This document shows, one piece after another, positions 34,187-43,352 of a stretch of 64,000 nt of DNA. The position numbers and the translations under genes were made by a program. The notes beneath the pieces were generated by a model. That model searched no databases. It was not told where the DNA came from and was given only the letters and a program-made list of their open reading frames with translations. The DNA is from Arthrobacter sp. ES3-54 (GTDB lineage Bacteria > Actinomycetota > Actinomycetes > Actinomycetales > Micrococcaceae): the NCBI RefSeq assembly GCF_029504395.1, contig NZ_JAQFIF010000003.1, positions 62,001-126,000 on the forward strand. Reading direction: 5' to 3'. How positions within the stretch are numbered: position 1 is the stretch's first letter; every line of letters begins with the position of its first letter.

Positions 34187-35683
34187 TCAGCCGAGCGGCG
34201 AGTAGTAGGTCAGCGCGTCGCGGCGGACCGTGAATTCCACGCTCCGCACCCCGGGCATGACCTCTCCGTCGACAGCCAGGACCATGGGCCCGTTCCCGGG
34301 TTCCACCGTGATCCGGTCCGTTTCGCTCAGATGGGTGATCCCGGACGTGCCCACGGTGCCCGTGAGCACCGCCCAGAGCAGCCGCAGCCGGGCGAACGGC
34401 TCATCGGCAGTGATCATCCGCAGGTCCAGGACCCCGTCCGCCAGCACAGGGCGCACCAGCGGCGCGTGGTCGCGGGGGTAGTAGCGCCCGCGCCCGATGT
34501 ACAGGATCCACAGCCGGTGCCGCACCCCGTTGACGATCAGGGTGGTGGGGGTGCCGGCCGCGAAGGTCCGGAACATGGCCACCACTCCGGCCAGGGGTTT
34601 CCCCAGCGCCGGCTGGAGCTGTTCGCGCCGGCGGACCAGGTTCGGGTACAGACCGATGCTGGCCGTGTTGAGCATGATCAGTTCGAGGTGCTCCGGGCTG
34701 TCGGGGAGCCCGCGTTCGACGCTCACGTGACCGACGTCGGCCACGGCGGCCTCGCCGTGCGAGCCCGCCTGGACCGCCGCCGCCAGGGTGGGCGTCCCGG
34801 CGTCGCGGGCGAAGTGGTTGAGCGTTCCGCCGGGGAGCACCAGCAGCGGAAGGGAACGTTCGACGGCGGCGGCGGCCGCGGCGCCCACGGTTCCGTCCCC
34901 GCCCCAGACGCCCAGGGCCGCAATGCCCGGCCGTGTTGCGAGCTGGGCGATGCCAGCGTCGACGGCCTCGTCGGGCGCGATTTTCTTTATATACGCTTTG
35001 GGGAATGTTTTTTGCAGGGCGTCAACTGTCTCGTCAGCATAGGACCCGCCGAGGGTGTTGACCGCGATGCAGAGCCCCTGTCCCTCCGGGAGTTCCGCGG
35101 CGCGGGCGGCGGCGCGGCGGGTTTCGGGGAACGGCGGCCGGACGGGCCACCACTTCCGCGTCACCATGGCCGCGCCGGCGCCGATCGCGGAACCGAACAG
35201 CACGTCCGAGGGCCAATGGGCCCCGGTGTGGATCCGGGAGTAGGCCACCCCGGCCGCGACAGGGGCCACCGCCGCACCCAGCGCCGGGCGGACCATGCCG
35301 ACTCCGAGCGCGAAGGCCACCGCGGAGGCCGAATGGCCCGACGGCATGGACGAACTCGTCGGCTGTGGGTGGACGAAGCGGAAGACCGGAAGGTGTTCGG
35401 GCAGGGGGCGGGTCCGCGGCAGGAGGGTCTTGAACACGAGGTTCGTGACTGCCGACGCCACGCCTTGGGCGATGAGCCCATGTACCGCTGCCCGGCGCGT
35501 CTTTCCGGGCACCAGGGCCATGGCCCCGGCAACGCCGAACCAGAGTTTGCCTTTGTTGGCGGAAGCGGACAGGCGGCGGAAGAAGTCGTCGTGGCCTCCG
35601 CCCGGCAGATTAGAGACGGCGCGGACGAGTTTGCGGTCGAATTTCGACAGGCGGCCTGGGGCCTTCCTCAGCATGGATCGCAT
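34187..35683 (-). CDS. Bifunctional PAP2 phosphatase / diacylglycerol kinase-like protein
   Basis: A 498-residue fusion. Residues ~15-180 are a PAP2 phosphatase domain with KTLLPRTRP, PSGHSASAVAFALG and SRIHTGAHWPSDVLFG, the three acid-phosphatase motifs. From ~200 a diacylglycerol kinase catalytic domain follows: VWGGDGTVGAAAAA (GGDG ATP site), LPGGTLNHFARD and the C-terminal beta domain ending YYSPLG. It may both dephosphorylate and phosphorylate lipids at the membrane. Such fusions are known in actinobacteria; reaction order and substrate are not. Confidence 0.92.
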   Translation of the reverse strand: MRSMLRKAPGRLSKFDRKLVRAVSNLPGGGHDDFFRRLSASANKGKLWFGVAGAMALVPGKTRRAAVHGLIAQGVASAVTNLVFKTLLPRTRPLPEHLPVFRFVHPQPTSSSMPSGHSASAVAFALGVGMVRPALGAAVAPVAAGVAYSRIHTGAHWPSDVLFGSAIGAGAAMVTRKWWPVRPPFPETRRAAARAAELPEGQGLCIAVNTLGGSYADETVDALQKTFPKAYIKKIAPDEAVDAGIAQLATRPGIAALGVWGGDGTVGAAAAAAVERSLPLLVLPGGTLNHFARDAGTPTLAAAVQAGSHGEAAVADVGHVSVERGLPDSPEHLELIMLNTASIGLYPNLVRRREQLQPALGKPLAGVVAMFRTFAAGTPTTLIVNGVRHRLWILYIGRGRYYPRDHAPLVRPVLADGVLDLRMITADEPFARLRLLWAVLTGTVGTSGITHLSETDRITVEPGNGPMVLAVDGEVMPGVRSVEFTVRRDALTYYSPLG

Positions 35684-35760
35684 TTGACCACCATACTGCC
35701 GGAGAGCCAGGCCGCAGGCGGAGTTCGGCGGGCGCGGCGGGGCACCCGCCTCGCGGGTAT

Positions 35761-36948
35761 CTACCTCGCGCGCAAGGGCTTCGCGGCTCCAGCGAGCACC
35801 AGGGCCACCAGAATCGGAATCCCGATCGCCAGCAGGGCGGCCCTGATACCGGTGACATCCCCCAGGAAGCCCAGCAGCGGCGGCCCGGCCAGGAAGGCAA
35901 TGTAGCCCAGCGTGGACACGACGGACACCCGGGCGGCCGCTCTCCGGGGGTCATCCGCCGCGGCGGACATCCCGATCGGAAATGCGAGGGCGGCACCCAC
36001 GCCCCACAGCACGGCACCGGCAGCGGCCAGCCAGATGGTTCCTGCGAAGACGAAGAGGCAGAGGCCCGCAGCTGCCGCGGCCATGCTGGCGCGGAGCACG
36101 GCCACGCGGCCGTAGGCATCGATCGCGCGGCCGCCGAAGAAGCGCATGGCGGTCATCGCCAGCACAAAGGCGGCGAAGAGCAGCGCCCCCGTGGATTGTT
36201 CGGCGCCCAGGCCGTCCACCGCGGCCTTGGCAATCCAGTCGTTGCCGGCGCCTTCAGTCAGGGTGGCGCCGAGAACGACGACGCCGATCAGCAGCGTGCG
36301 GCCATCCCGCCAGGCCAAACCGCCCTTTGCGTGGTCCGTGTCCCCGGCGGCGGGCACCGCGGCGGGCAGATGCGGCAGGAAGTACCGCGGGGCCACCGTG
36401 GTCAGGACGGCCACGACTGCGGCTATGACCAGCAGGTGCTCCGGGAGCCCGACCCCCAGGGTGGACAGTCCGGCGCCGATCAGGGCGCCGACGAACGCGC
36501 CGCCGCTGAAGGCCGCGTGGAACTGCGGCATGATGGTCCGGCCGAGCCGGTGCTCGACGTCGGCACCTTCGATGTTTTGCGAAACGTCCCAGAGCCCGAC
36601 GCCGATGCCGAAGAAGAACAGGGCAATCGCCGTCCCCGGGACGGAGGCCGCCATCAGGGACAGCGCGACGCCGACGCCGGCCGCCGCGGCCACAAGGCCC
36701 GCACCCCGGACGGTGTTGGCCGTGCCGATCCGGCCGACGACGAACCCGGCCGTGGGCAGGGCGATCAGCGAGCCGACCGCCAGGCACAGCAGGAGGGTTC
36801 CCATCTGGCCCGCGGTGATCTGCAGGATCTCCGTCACCGCCGGGATGCGGGCTGCCCAACTGGCGAACACTAATCCGTTGATCCCGAAGACAAGGAAAGT
36901 CGCCCCGGTGGCAGCTCTAAGTTGCGGGACGGTTGCGGTACTGGTCAT
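35761..36948 (-). CDS. MFS transporter
   Basis: A 395-residue twelve-helix transporter. It starts MTSTATVPQLRAATGATFLVFGINGLVFASWAARIPAV, the pattern of a sugar/drug MFS group (FucP/YbjJ-like). PTAGFVVGRIGTAN is the loop 2-3 motif. The ATG overlaps the stop of the DeoR regulator by four bases (ATGA), so the two are coupled and the substrate is probably the regulator's sugar phosphate precursor. Confidence 0.9.
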   Translation of the reverse strand: MTSTATVPQLRAATGATFLVFGINGLVFASWAARIPAVTEILQITAGQMGTLLLCLAVGSLIALPTAGFVVGRIGTANTVRGAGLVAAAAGVGVALSLMAASVPGTAIALFFFGIGVGLWDVSQNIEGADVEHRLGRTIMPQFHAAFSGGAFVGALIGAGLSTLGVGLPEHLLVIAAVVAVLTTVAPRYFLPHLPAAVPAAGDTDHAKGGLAWRDGRTLLIGVVVLGATLTEGAGNDWIAKAAVDGLGAEQSTGALLFAAFVLAMTAMRFFGGRAIDAYGRVAVLRASMAAAAAGLCLFVFAGTIWLAAAGAVLWGVGAALAFPIGMSAAADDPRRAAARVSVVSTLGYIAFLAGPPLLGFLGDVTGIRAALLAIGIPILVALVLAGAAKPLRAR

Positions 36949-37718
36949 ACGATCACTGCTTCCACCGAGTGTTGCGCGAGTTGGTCAAGTTCTTCAGGGC
37001 CGAGCTGCCGGTCGGTCACGATGGCGTCGACGGCGTCCAGGGATGCGACAAGGGCGACGGCGCTGGCGTTCCATTTGGATCCGGCGCACGCGACGATCAC
37101 CCGGGCCGCGGATTCCAGGCCGGCACGCTTGACTGCGGCGTCGTCGAGGTCGTGGGCCAACAGCCCGTCCTTGAGGTTCAGGGCGCAGGGCGTGACGACG
37201 GCGGTGTCGAAGCGCAGAGAGCGGATGTTGGATTCCGTCATGGGCCCGCGGAAGGACAGTTCACCGGGCACGAGGCTGCCGCCCGGCATCAGGAGTTCGG
37301 GGCGGCGGCCGGCAGGCACATCGTCCAGGGACAGCGCGGTGACGGCTCGCAACGACATCGGCATGATCGTCATCTCGCGTTGGCGCAACTGGCGGGCGAC
37401 CTCCGTGGCTGTGGTGCCGCTGTCCAGCCAGACGTGGCCCCGGTCCTGGAGCATGGCCGCCACACCGGCGGCGATCCGCATCTTGGCGGTGTGGTCCTCC
37501 AGCTCGCGCTGGCCGTATTGCGGGTTTTCACCGCCGAAAACCAGGCTCTTGGCCCCACCGTGGATCCTCCGCAGCACGCCGTGCAGGGCCAGGGTGTCGA
37601 GGTCGCGGCGGATGGTGGCACCGGACGCGCCGCAGGCGGCCATGAGGTCGTCCACCGTCACCTGTTCCCGGTTGCGAAGCAGTTCGCCGATCAGGCGGTG
37701 CCGCTCATCAGTATTCAT
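36945..37718 (-). CDS. DeoR-family transcriptional regulator
   Basis: A 257-residue repressor: N-terminal DeoR HTH (DERHRLIGELLRNREQVTVDDLMAACGASGATIRRDLDTLALHGVLRRIHGGA) and a sugar-phosphate-binding DeoRC domain (WLDSGTTATEVARQL, VACAGSKWNASA, VDAIVTD). ATG 37718. First gene of a two-gene operon with the MFS transporter; an inverted repeat lies 20 bases upstream. Confidence 0.93.
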   Translation of the reverse strand: MNTDERHRLIGELLRNREQVTVDDLMAACGASGATIRRDLDTLALHGVLRRIHGGAKSLVFGGENPQYGQRELEDHTAKMRIAAGVAAMLQDRGHVWLDSGTTATEVARQLRQREMTIMPMSLRAVTALSLDDVPAGRRPELLMPGGSLVPGELSFRGPMTESNIRSLRFDTAVVTPCALNLKDGLLAHDLDDAAVKRAGLESAARVIVACAGSKWNASAVALVASLDAVDAIVTDRQLGPEELDQLAQHSVEAVIV

Positions 37719-37737
37719 GCTCAAATGCTAACGGTTT

Positions 37738-37753
37738 ATGATCACTTAATCAT
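37738..37753. promoter_or_regulatory. Inverted repeat ATGAT-N6-ATCAT upstream of DeoR gene
   Basis: Perfect 5-bp arms around CACTTA, 20 bases before the regulator start in an AT-rich patch. A plausible autoregulatory operator. Confidence 0.45.
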
Positions 37754-37849
37754 TTTGTTGCGGGTCTCATGCGCGGCTCAGTGGCAGTACGGTGTCACTC
37801 AGGACCCATGAATTCCGTCGGAACCGGTGCTGAGCGACCCGTATTGGCT

Positions 37850-39532
37850 TTAGCGGGCGCGTTCGACGCGTTTTTCGTCCCAGACCGGTTCGGCGGACTC
37901 GTAGACCCTGCCGTCGGAGCCGAAGACCAGGAAGCGGTCGAAGGTGCGGGCGAACCAGCGGTCGTGGGTGACCGCCAGGACGGTGCCTTCGAAGTGGTCG
38001 ATCGCCCGTTCCAGGGCCTCGGCCGAGTGCAGGTCCAGGTTGTCGGTGGGCTCATCGAGCAGCAGCAGCGTAGCGCCGGAGAGCTGCAGCAGCAGGATCT
38101 GGAACCGCGCCTGCTGGCCGCCGGAGAGGGAGTCGTACTTCTGCTCGGACTGTGCCGCCAGCCCGTAGCCGTCCAGCGCCCCGGCGGCGGCTTCCCGGCC
38201 CATCCCGGAGCGGTGCTCGTCGCCCCGGTGCAGGATTTCGAGCAGGGTCTTTCCCAGCAGGTCGGGCCGGACGTGGGTCTGGGCGAAGAAGCCGGGCCGG
38301 ATCCGGGCGCCGAGTTTCACGGTGCCCTCATGCGGCACTTCCGCGATTTCGACGTCGGACACCGGCAGGTGCTCCCGCTCCGGATCGGTGCCGCCGGTCG
38401 CGAGCAGGCGCAGGAAGTGGCTCTTGCCCGAACCGTTGGAGCCAAGGACGCCCACCCGGTCGCCGAACCAGATCTCGGTGGAGAACGGCTTCATCAGGCC
38501 CGTCAGTTCCAGCTTCTCCGCCACGACGGCGCGTTTGGCCGTGCGCCCGCCCTTGAGCCGCATCTGCACGTTCTGCTCGATCGGCAGGGCTTCTGGCGGA
38601 CCGGCCTCGAGGAATTTCGCGAGCCGGGTCTGCGCGGCGTGGTAGCGGTTGGCCATGTCGGAACGGAACGCGGCCTTGTTCTTGTACATGTTGACGAGTT
38701 CCTTGAGCTTTACGTGCTCCTCGTCCCAGCGCTTGCGCAGCTCCTCGAAGCGCGCGTTCCGGTCCGCCCGGGCCTCCACGTAGGAGCCGAAACCGCCGCC
38801 GTGGATCCAGGCGCCGGCGCCGTTGATGCCCGGTTCCAGCGTGACGATGCGGCCGGCGGCGTTATTGAGCAGTTCACGGTCGTGGCTGATGAAGAACACG
38901 GTCTTCTTCGACTCGTTCAGCTTGGCCTCGAGCCAGCGCTTGCCCGGGACGTCGAGGTAGTTGTCCGGCTCGTCCAGCAACAGCAGTTCGTCGGGGCCGG
39001 CGAAGAGGGCCTCGAGGACCAGCCGCTTCTGTTCGCCGCCGGAGAGGCTCGACGCCGGGCGGTGCTGCGCACGGTCGAACGGCAGGCCAAGGGCGGCCAT
39101 GCAGACCTCGTCCCAGACCGTTTCGACGTCATATCCGCCGGCGTCTCCCCAGTCCACGATGGCCTGGGCATAGGCCATCTGGGTGGGTTCGTCATCGTGC
39201 TCCAGCATGGCGAGTTCTGCCTCGTCGACGGTGCGCGCGGCAGCGGCCAGCGCCGGCGGCGCAGCGGAGACCAGCAGGTCGCGGACCGTGGAGTCATCCC
39301 GGACCTGGCCCACGAACTGGCGCATGATCCCCATGTTGCCGGAGCGGCCGATCACGCCTTCATCCGACACGAGATCGCCGGAAATGATCCGGAACAACGT
39401 GGTCTTGCCGGTTCCGTTCGGCCCGATCAGCGCCGTCTTGGTGCCGTCCGGGACCTTGAACGTCACCCCGTTGAGCAGCTGGGTGCCGTCGGAGAGGAAG
39501 TAGTCGATGCCGGAAACGTCAATATGAGCCAC
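37850..39532 (-). CDS. ABC-F family ATPase
   Basis: A 560-residue protein of two ABC ATPase domains without membrane segments. Domain 1: IGPNGTGKTT, SSLSGGEQKRLVLEAL, LLLLDEPDNYLD, SHDRELL. A ~80-residue interdomain linker follows (YVEARADRNARFEELRKRW...). Domain 2: LGSNGSGKS, DSLSGGQQARFQILLL, LLLLDEPTDNLD, THDRWFA. ABC-F proteins act on the ribosome, as translation factors or antibiotic-resistance proteins; the linker decides which, and I cannot call it. Confidence 0.93.
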   Translation of the reverse strand: MAHIDVSGIDYFLSDGTQLLNGVTFKVPDGTKTALIGPNGTGKTTLFRIISGDLVSDEGVIGRSGNMGIMRQFVGQVRDDSTVRDLLVSAAPPALAAAARTVDEAELAMLEHDDEPTQMAYAQAIVDWGDAGGYDVETVWDEVCMAALGLPFDRAQHRPASSLSGGEQKRLVLEALFAGPDELLLLDEPDNYLDVPGKRWLEAKLNESKKTVFFISHDRELLNNAAGRIVTLEPGINGAGAWIHGGGFGSYVEARADRNARFEELRKRWDEEHVKLKELVNMYKNKAAFRSDMANRYHAAQTRLAKFLEAGPPEALPIEQNVQMRLKGGRTAKRAVVAEKLELTGLMKPFSTEIWFGDRVGVLGSNGSGKSHFLRLLATGGTDPEREHLPVSDVEIAEVPHEGTVKLGARIRPGFFAQTHVRPDLLGKTLLEILHRGDEHRSGMGREAAAGALDGYGLAAQSEQKYDSLSGGQQARFQILLLQLSGATLLLLDEPTDNLDLHSAEALERAIDHFEGTVLAVTHDRWFARTFDRFLVFGSDGRVYESAEPVWDEKRVERAR

Positions 39533-39586
39533 GCGTTCAATCTTCCCACGGTCTTCCCGCAGCCGGGCGGCGCGGACTTTTCCTGC

Positions 39587-41599
39587 TCAGCTGGCTCGGG
39601 TGAGGAACTCCTTGAGCAGCGGTCCGGACGTGGTGGCTCCAAGGCCGCCGTCCTCGACGAAGACGGCGACGGCCAGGTCACCATGCACAGCCACGATCCA
39701 GGCGTGGGTCTTGGGCGGGGTGTCCTTGCCGAACTCAGCCGTTCCGGTCTTCGCGCCGACGGGCTCGCCCGGGACGGAGGCCAGGAACCCGGCATGCCCG
39801 CTGGTCACGACGGCGCGCATCATGTCAGCCAACGCCGCGGCTTCCGCTGCCGTTACGGGTGTTTCGGCGGCCTTGGCCGGTGGCGCGGCCGACGCCGTCG
39901 CATCACCGGAGGACGGGGCGGCCGGCTCCGTGCCGGTTCCGGCAGTGGCGGTGCTCCCGGCACCCGGGGAAGTGACACCCTCATTCGGGTTCAGTACAAG
40001 CTGGGGGGCCACCGGGGCCCCCTTGGCTACCGAGCCGGCCATGATGGCGGCGGCCAGCGGGGACAGGAGCACTTTGCCCTGGCCGATCATGGAGGCGGCG
40101 TGTTCGGTTCCTTCGGCGTCTCCGGGGACCGAGCCGAGGAACGCGGCGGCTCCGAGCGCCGGCGCTTCGACTGCCACGCCCAGCGAGGTCGCGGCGGATT
40201 CGAGCTGCGCCTGGCTGACGGTGTCGCGGGCGTTGATGAACGCGGTGTTGCAGGAGTGTGCAAAGGCATCGCGCAGTGTCACGGAGCCCAGTGAGGATGC
40301 GGGGTATCCCTCGGCGTTCTTGAAGGTGCGGCCGTCCACCGTGAGGGTCGCCGGGCAGTCCACCTTGGAATCGGGGGTCATTCCCTTGCGGAACATGGCC
40401 AGGGAATCGACCATCTTGAAGATCGATCCGGGGGCGTACTGTCCCAGCATCGCGGTGTCGTAGCCGTTGCTGCCTGGCCCGGACGCGGCCGCCAGGACGG
40501 CGCCGCTGGAGGGCCGGAGCGCCACGATGGCCGATGCGGGGCCGACCTTGCCGAGCACGTCTTCGGCGAGCTGCTGCAGCTTCGGGTCCAGGGTGGTTTT
40601 CAGCGGGGTTCCGGGTTTGATGCCGGTCTCGAACAGCACCCGCCTCGGATCGGGGGAGGCCGCCTGGATTTCCGCGGCGGTGAGTCCGGCTTTCTGTGCC
40701 CGGATCACGATGCCGTCGGTTCCGCGCAGCTGCGTGTCATACTGCTGCTGCAGGCCCCCGGCTCCGGTGGTGTCACCGGGCTTGAGCGCGCCGCCGGACT
40801 TCTCGATTTGCTCCGCGTTCGCCTCGGAGACTGTACCCAGGAGTGCCCGCGCAAATGTGCGGGTGGGTGCCAGCGGCAGGCTGTCCGGGATGGCGCGGCC
40901 GCCGGGGATTGCGGAGATCTGCTGGTCCGTGATGGTCCGGGCACCGTCCTCGCGGAAGGTGATGGCCGGAACAAAGGCGTCCGGACCGGCCGCCGCGACC
41001 TGCTGGGCGTAGGCTGCCGGATCCACGCCGACCAGTTGGGCGAGCTTGGTGGCGGAGTCTGCGGGGTCAGCGCCGCCGAGCGCCGGCTTGTCGATGCCAA
41101 CGTTGACCACTGGCCGGTACGCGACCAGCGGGGCGCCGCCGGCGCCCAGGATGGAGGCCCGCTGCGGCGTCTGGGTGGCACGGGTGATGATCTCCCCGTC
41201 AGCGAGGTCCGGCACCAGGATGGCCGGCGTCCACACCGGAAGCCACTTGTCGCCGGATTTCGTCAGCTGCGCGGAAACGGTGTACTTCCACTCCTCCGCG
41301 CCGACTTTCCAGGTGTAGTTCAGCGGAAACGTGGCCGTGTCCGACTCGAAGGTCAGCTCGCCGGCCTGCACGGCCGGTTTGTCCGGGTCCAGCCCCTGGA
41401 ATATTTCCTTGAGCTGGTCGTTGGCGGCGCCCGATTCCTTCCCCTCGAAGGCGACCGAGCCGACGTCGAGAGCGGACACCGCGGTGGCGAGCTGCTGGGC
41501 GGCGCCTTCTGCGCCGTCCCGGCCGTCCCCGCAGGCTACCAGCGAGGCGCCGAGAACAAGACCCACAAGGGCCAGTGAAAGTTTGGATGTGTTCCCCAT
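39587..41599 (-). CDS. Penicillin-binding transpeptidase lipoprotein (MecA-like N-domain)
   Basis: A 670-residue lipoprotein. LSLALVGLVLGASLVACGDG is a signal with lipobox LVAC. An NTF2-like MecA_N domain (~30-140), a PBP dimer domain, and a transpeptidase domain follow. Catalytic motifs: SIFK in QYAPGSIFKMVDSL, SCN in AHSCNTAF, and KTGTAE near the C-terminus. It is a class B PBP crosslinking peptidoglycan outside the membrane, of the type found in actinobacteria as PbpA-like or low-affinity enzymes. ATG 41599; a longer frame upstream is spurious. Confidence 0.93.
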   Translation of the reverse strand: MGNTSKLSLALVGLVLGASLVACGDGRDGAEGAAQQLATAVSALDVGSVAFEGKESGAANDQLKEIFQGLDPDKPAVQAGELTFESDTATFPLNYTWKVGAEEWKYTVSAQLTKSGDKWLPVWTPAILVPDLADGEIITRATQTPQRASILGAGGAPLVAYRPVVNVGIDKPALGGADPADSATKLAQLVGVDPAAYAQQVAAAGPDAFVPAITFREDGARTITDQQISAIPGGRAIPDSLPLAPTRTFARALLGTVSEANAEQIEKSGGALKPGDTTGAGGLQQQYDTQLRGTDGIVIRAQKAGLTAAEIQAASPDPRRVLFETGIKPGTPLKTTLDPKLQQLAEDVLGKVGPASAIVALRPSSGAVLAAASGPGSNGYDTAMLGQYAPGSIFKMVDSLAMFRKGMTPDSKVDCPATLTVDGRTFKNAEGYPASSLGSVTLRDAFAHSCNTAFINARDTVSQAQLESAATSLGVAVEAPALGAAAFLGSVPGDAEGTEHAASMIGQGKVLLSPLAAAIMAGSVAKGAPVAPQLVLNPNEGVTSPGAGSTATAGTGTEPAAPSSGDATASAAPPAKAAETPVTAAEAAALADMMRAVVTSGHAGFLASVPGEPVGAKTGTAEFGKDTPPKTHAWIVAVHGDLAVAVFVEDGGLGATTSGPLLKEFLTRAS

Positions 41600-41724
41600 G
41601 CCGCCATTATGCCCCGGACCACTGACAACTCCCCTGTCACATGGGACTGTCACAAAGCACCGGCACACAACACCGTCGCATAACATCGTCACGAAACTCA
41701 GGCACAGGGCACGCCTCAGGCTGC

Positions 41725-42387
41725 CTAGGGCCGCCGGATGATCCTGCGCTGGGCGGCCACGGCGATCGCGGCAGTGCGGTTGTCGACGCCGAGCTTGCCG
41801 TAGATGTGCACCAGGTGGGTCTTGACCGTGGCCTCGGAAATGAACAGCTGCTTCGCGATCGCCCGGTTTCCCATCCCGGTGGCCAGCAGTTCGAGCAGTT
41901 GGATCTCGCGGGCGGACAGGGCCGGCTCCGGATTCCTGATCCGGCCCATCAGCCTCAGCCTGGCCGCGACCTCGGGTGCCAGCGCCGTCCCGCCGGCTGC
42001 GGCGGCGAGCACCGCCTGGCGGATCTGCTCCGGCGGGGCATCCTTGAGCATGTAGCCGCTGGCGCCGGCCTCGACGGCGGCGAGGATGTCGGCGTCGGAG
42101 TCATAGGTGGTGAGGATGAGCACCGGAGGCGCCGGCTGCCCTGCCTCTCCGGCTTTGATCTTGCCGGTGGCGGTGACGCCGTCCATGCCCGCGCCCATCT
42201 GCAAGTCCATGAGCACCACGTCCGCGGGCTTGCCCAGGGTGTGGAGCTTGGCCAGTCCGGCCAGGGCGGCGCCGCCGTCGGCGGCCTCGGCCACCACGGT
42301 GATGCCCTGCAGATCACCCAGCATCGCCCGCAGCCCGGCCCGGACCACCGGGTGGTCGTCCACCAGGAACACCCGGATGTTGCTCAT
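41725..42387 (-). CDS. NarL/FixJ response regulator
   Basis: A 220-residue regulator: receiver domain (IRVFLVDDHPVVRAGLRAML, phospho-Asp in VVLMDLQMG, LTTYDSD, SGYMLKDAP) and LuxR HTH ([43 protein letters not shown]). The start overlaps the kinase stop by four bases (ATGA). Confidence 0.94.
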   Translation of the reverse strand: MSNIRVFLVDDHPVVRAGLRAMLGDLQGITVVAEAADGGAALAGLAKLHTLGKPADVVLMDLQMGAGMDGVTATGKIKAGEAGQPAPPVLILTTYDSDADILAAVEAGASGYMLKDAPPEQIRQAVLAAAAGGTALAPEVAARLRLMGRIRNPEPALSAREIQLLELLATGMGNRAIAKQLFISEATVKTHLVHIYGKLGVDNRTAAIAVAAQRRIIRRP

Positions 42388-43352
42388 GGCCGGCCCCCGC
42401 TGGCTTGCCCCGATGTGGCGTTGGAACCGGACGATGTGGCCGGCGCGGAATCAGGCGCTTGCCCCAGTGGCAGCCGGATGGCCACCACGGTTCCCTCGCC
42501 CGGGGCAGACTCGATGTCCAGCTGGCCATGGAGGGCGGCCACGCGTTCCCGCAGCGACGTCAGCCCGTAGCCGGAACCGTCGGGACGGGCCGGCAAGGCC
42601 GCGGGCTCGAACCCGGTGCCGTCGTCGTAGATGTCCATGGCCACTTCCGGGCCCAGGAAGGAAAGGGTGACGACGGCGGTGCGCGCCTGCGCATGAACGC
42701 GGACGTTGGCCAGGCTCGCCTGGGCGGCCCGGAGCAGGGCGGTTTGGTGGGCGCCCGGGAGTTCCACCGGCACACCTTCGACGTCGAGGCGGCAGCGCAG
42801 CGCGGCACCTCGCGCGGCGGTCTCCGCCTCGGTCGTCTCACACAGCCGGAGAAGGCCCGCCACCAGTGAGCCGTCCTCGAGATCGGGGGACTGGAGCGCC
42901 CGGACGAAGTTGCGGGCCTCCGCCAGGTTGGCGGCGGCCGTGTCCCGGACAATGCGGAGCCTTTCCCGTGCCACGGCGGGTTCGCCGTCGTCCAGGGCCT
43001 TCTCGGCCGCGCGACCCATGAGCACAATGCTGGACAGGCCCTGGGCCAGGGTGTCGTGGATTTCGCGGGCCAGCCGGGTGCGCTCGGCCAGGGTGCCCGC
43101 ATTGTGCTGGGTTCGCGCGAGTTGGGCACGGGTGCGGCGGAGCTCCTCGGCCGCCAGCCGCTGGTTTTCGGCCTCCAGGAACAGTGCCCGGTAGGCCAGC
43201 CCTGTGACCACGGCGAAGGCTGCGCCGAACGCGGGCCCGAGCACCATGGGCAGCTGCGGCGATGCGGCACCGCCGTTGTGGAACCAGAGCGCCCCAATGA
43301 CAAAGAGGGTGCTGAATGCGATCGCGGGCAGCGCCAGCCGGCGCCGGAGCAC
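42384..43352 (-). CDS. Sensor histidine kinase (HisKA_3), possibly 5'-truncated
   Basis: A 322-residue kinase: only two membrane helices remain (LALPAIAFSTLFVIGALWF and MVLGPAFGAAFAVVTGLAYRALF), then a coiled coil, ERTRLAREIHDTLAQGL (phospho-His), N-box ALLRAAQASLANVRVHAQ, YDDGTGFEP and GSGYGLTSLRERVAAL. Partners usually have four or more helices here. It starts with GTG (43352) without a clear Shine-Dalgarno and collides head to head with the ABC ATPase gene. I suspect loss of the N-terminal sensor part by a deletion near 43350. Confidence 0.85.
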   Translation of the reverse strand: MLRRRLALPAIAFSTLFVIGALWFHNGGAASPQLPMVLGPAFGAAFAVVTGLAYRALFLEAENQRLAAEELRRTRAQLARTQHNAGTLAERTRLAREIHDTLAQGLSSIVLMGRAAEKALDDGEPAVARERLRIVRDTAAANLAEARNFVRALQSPDLEDGSLVAGLLRLCETTEAETAARGAALRCRLDVEGVPVELPGAHQTALLRAAQASLANVRVHAQARTAVVTLSFLGPEVAMDIYDDGTGFEPAALPARPDGSGYGLTSLRERVAALHGQLDIESAPGEGTVVAIRLPLGQAPDSAPATSSGSNATSGQASGGRP

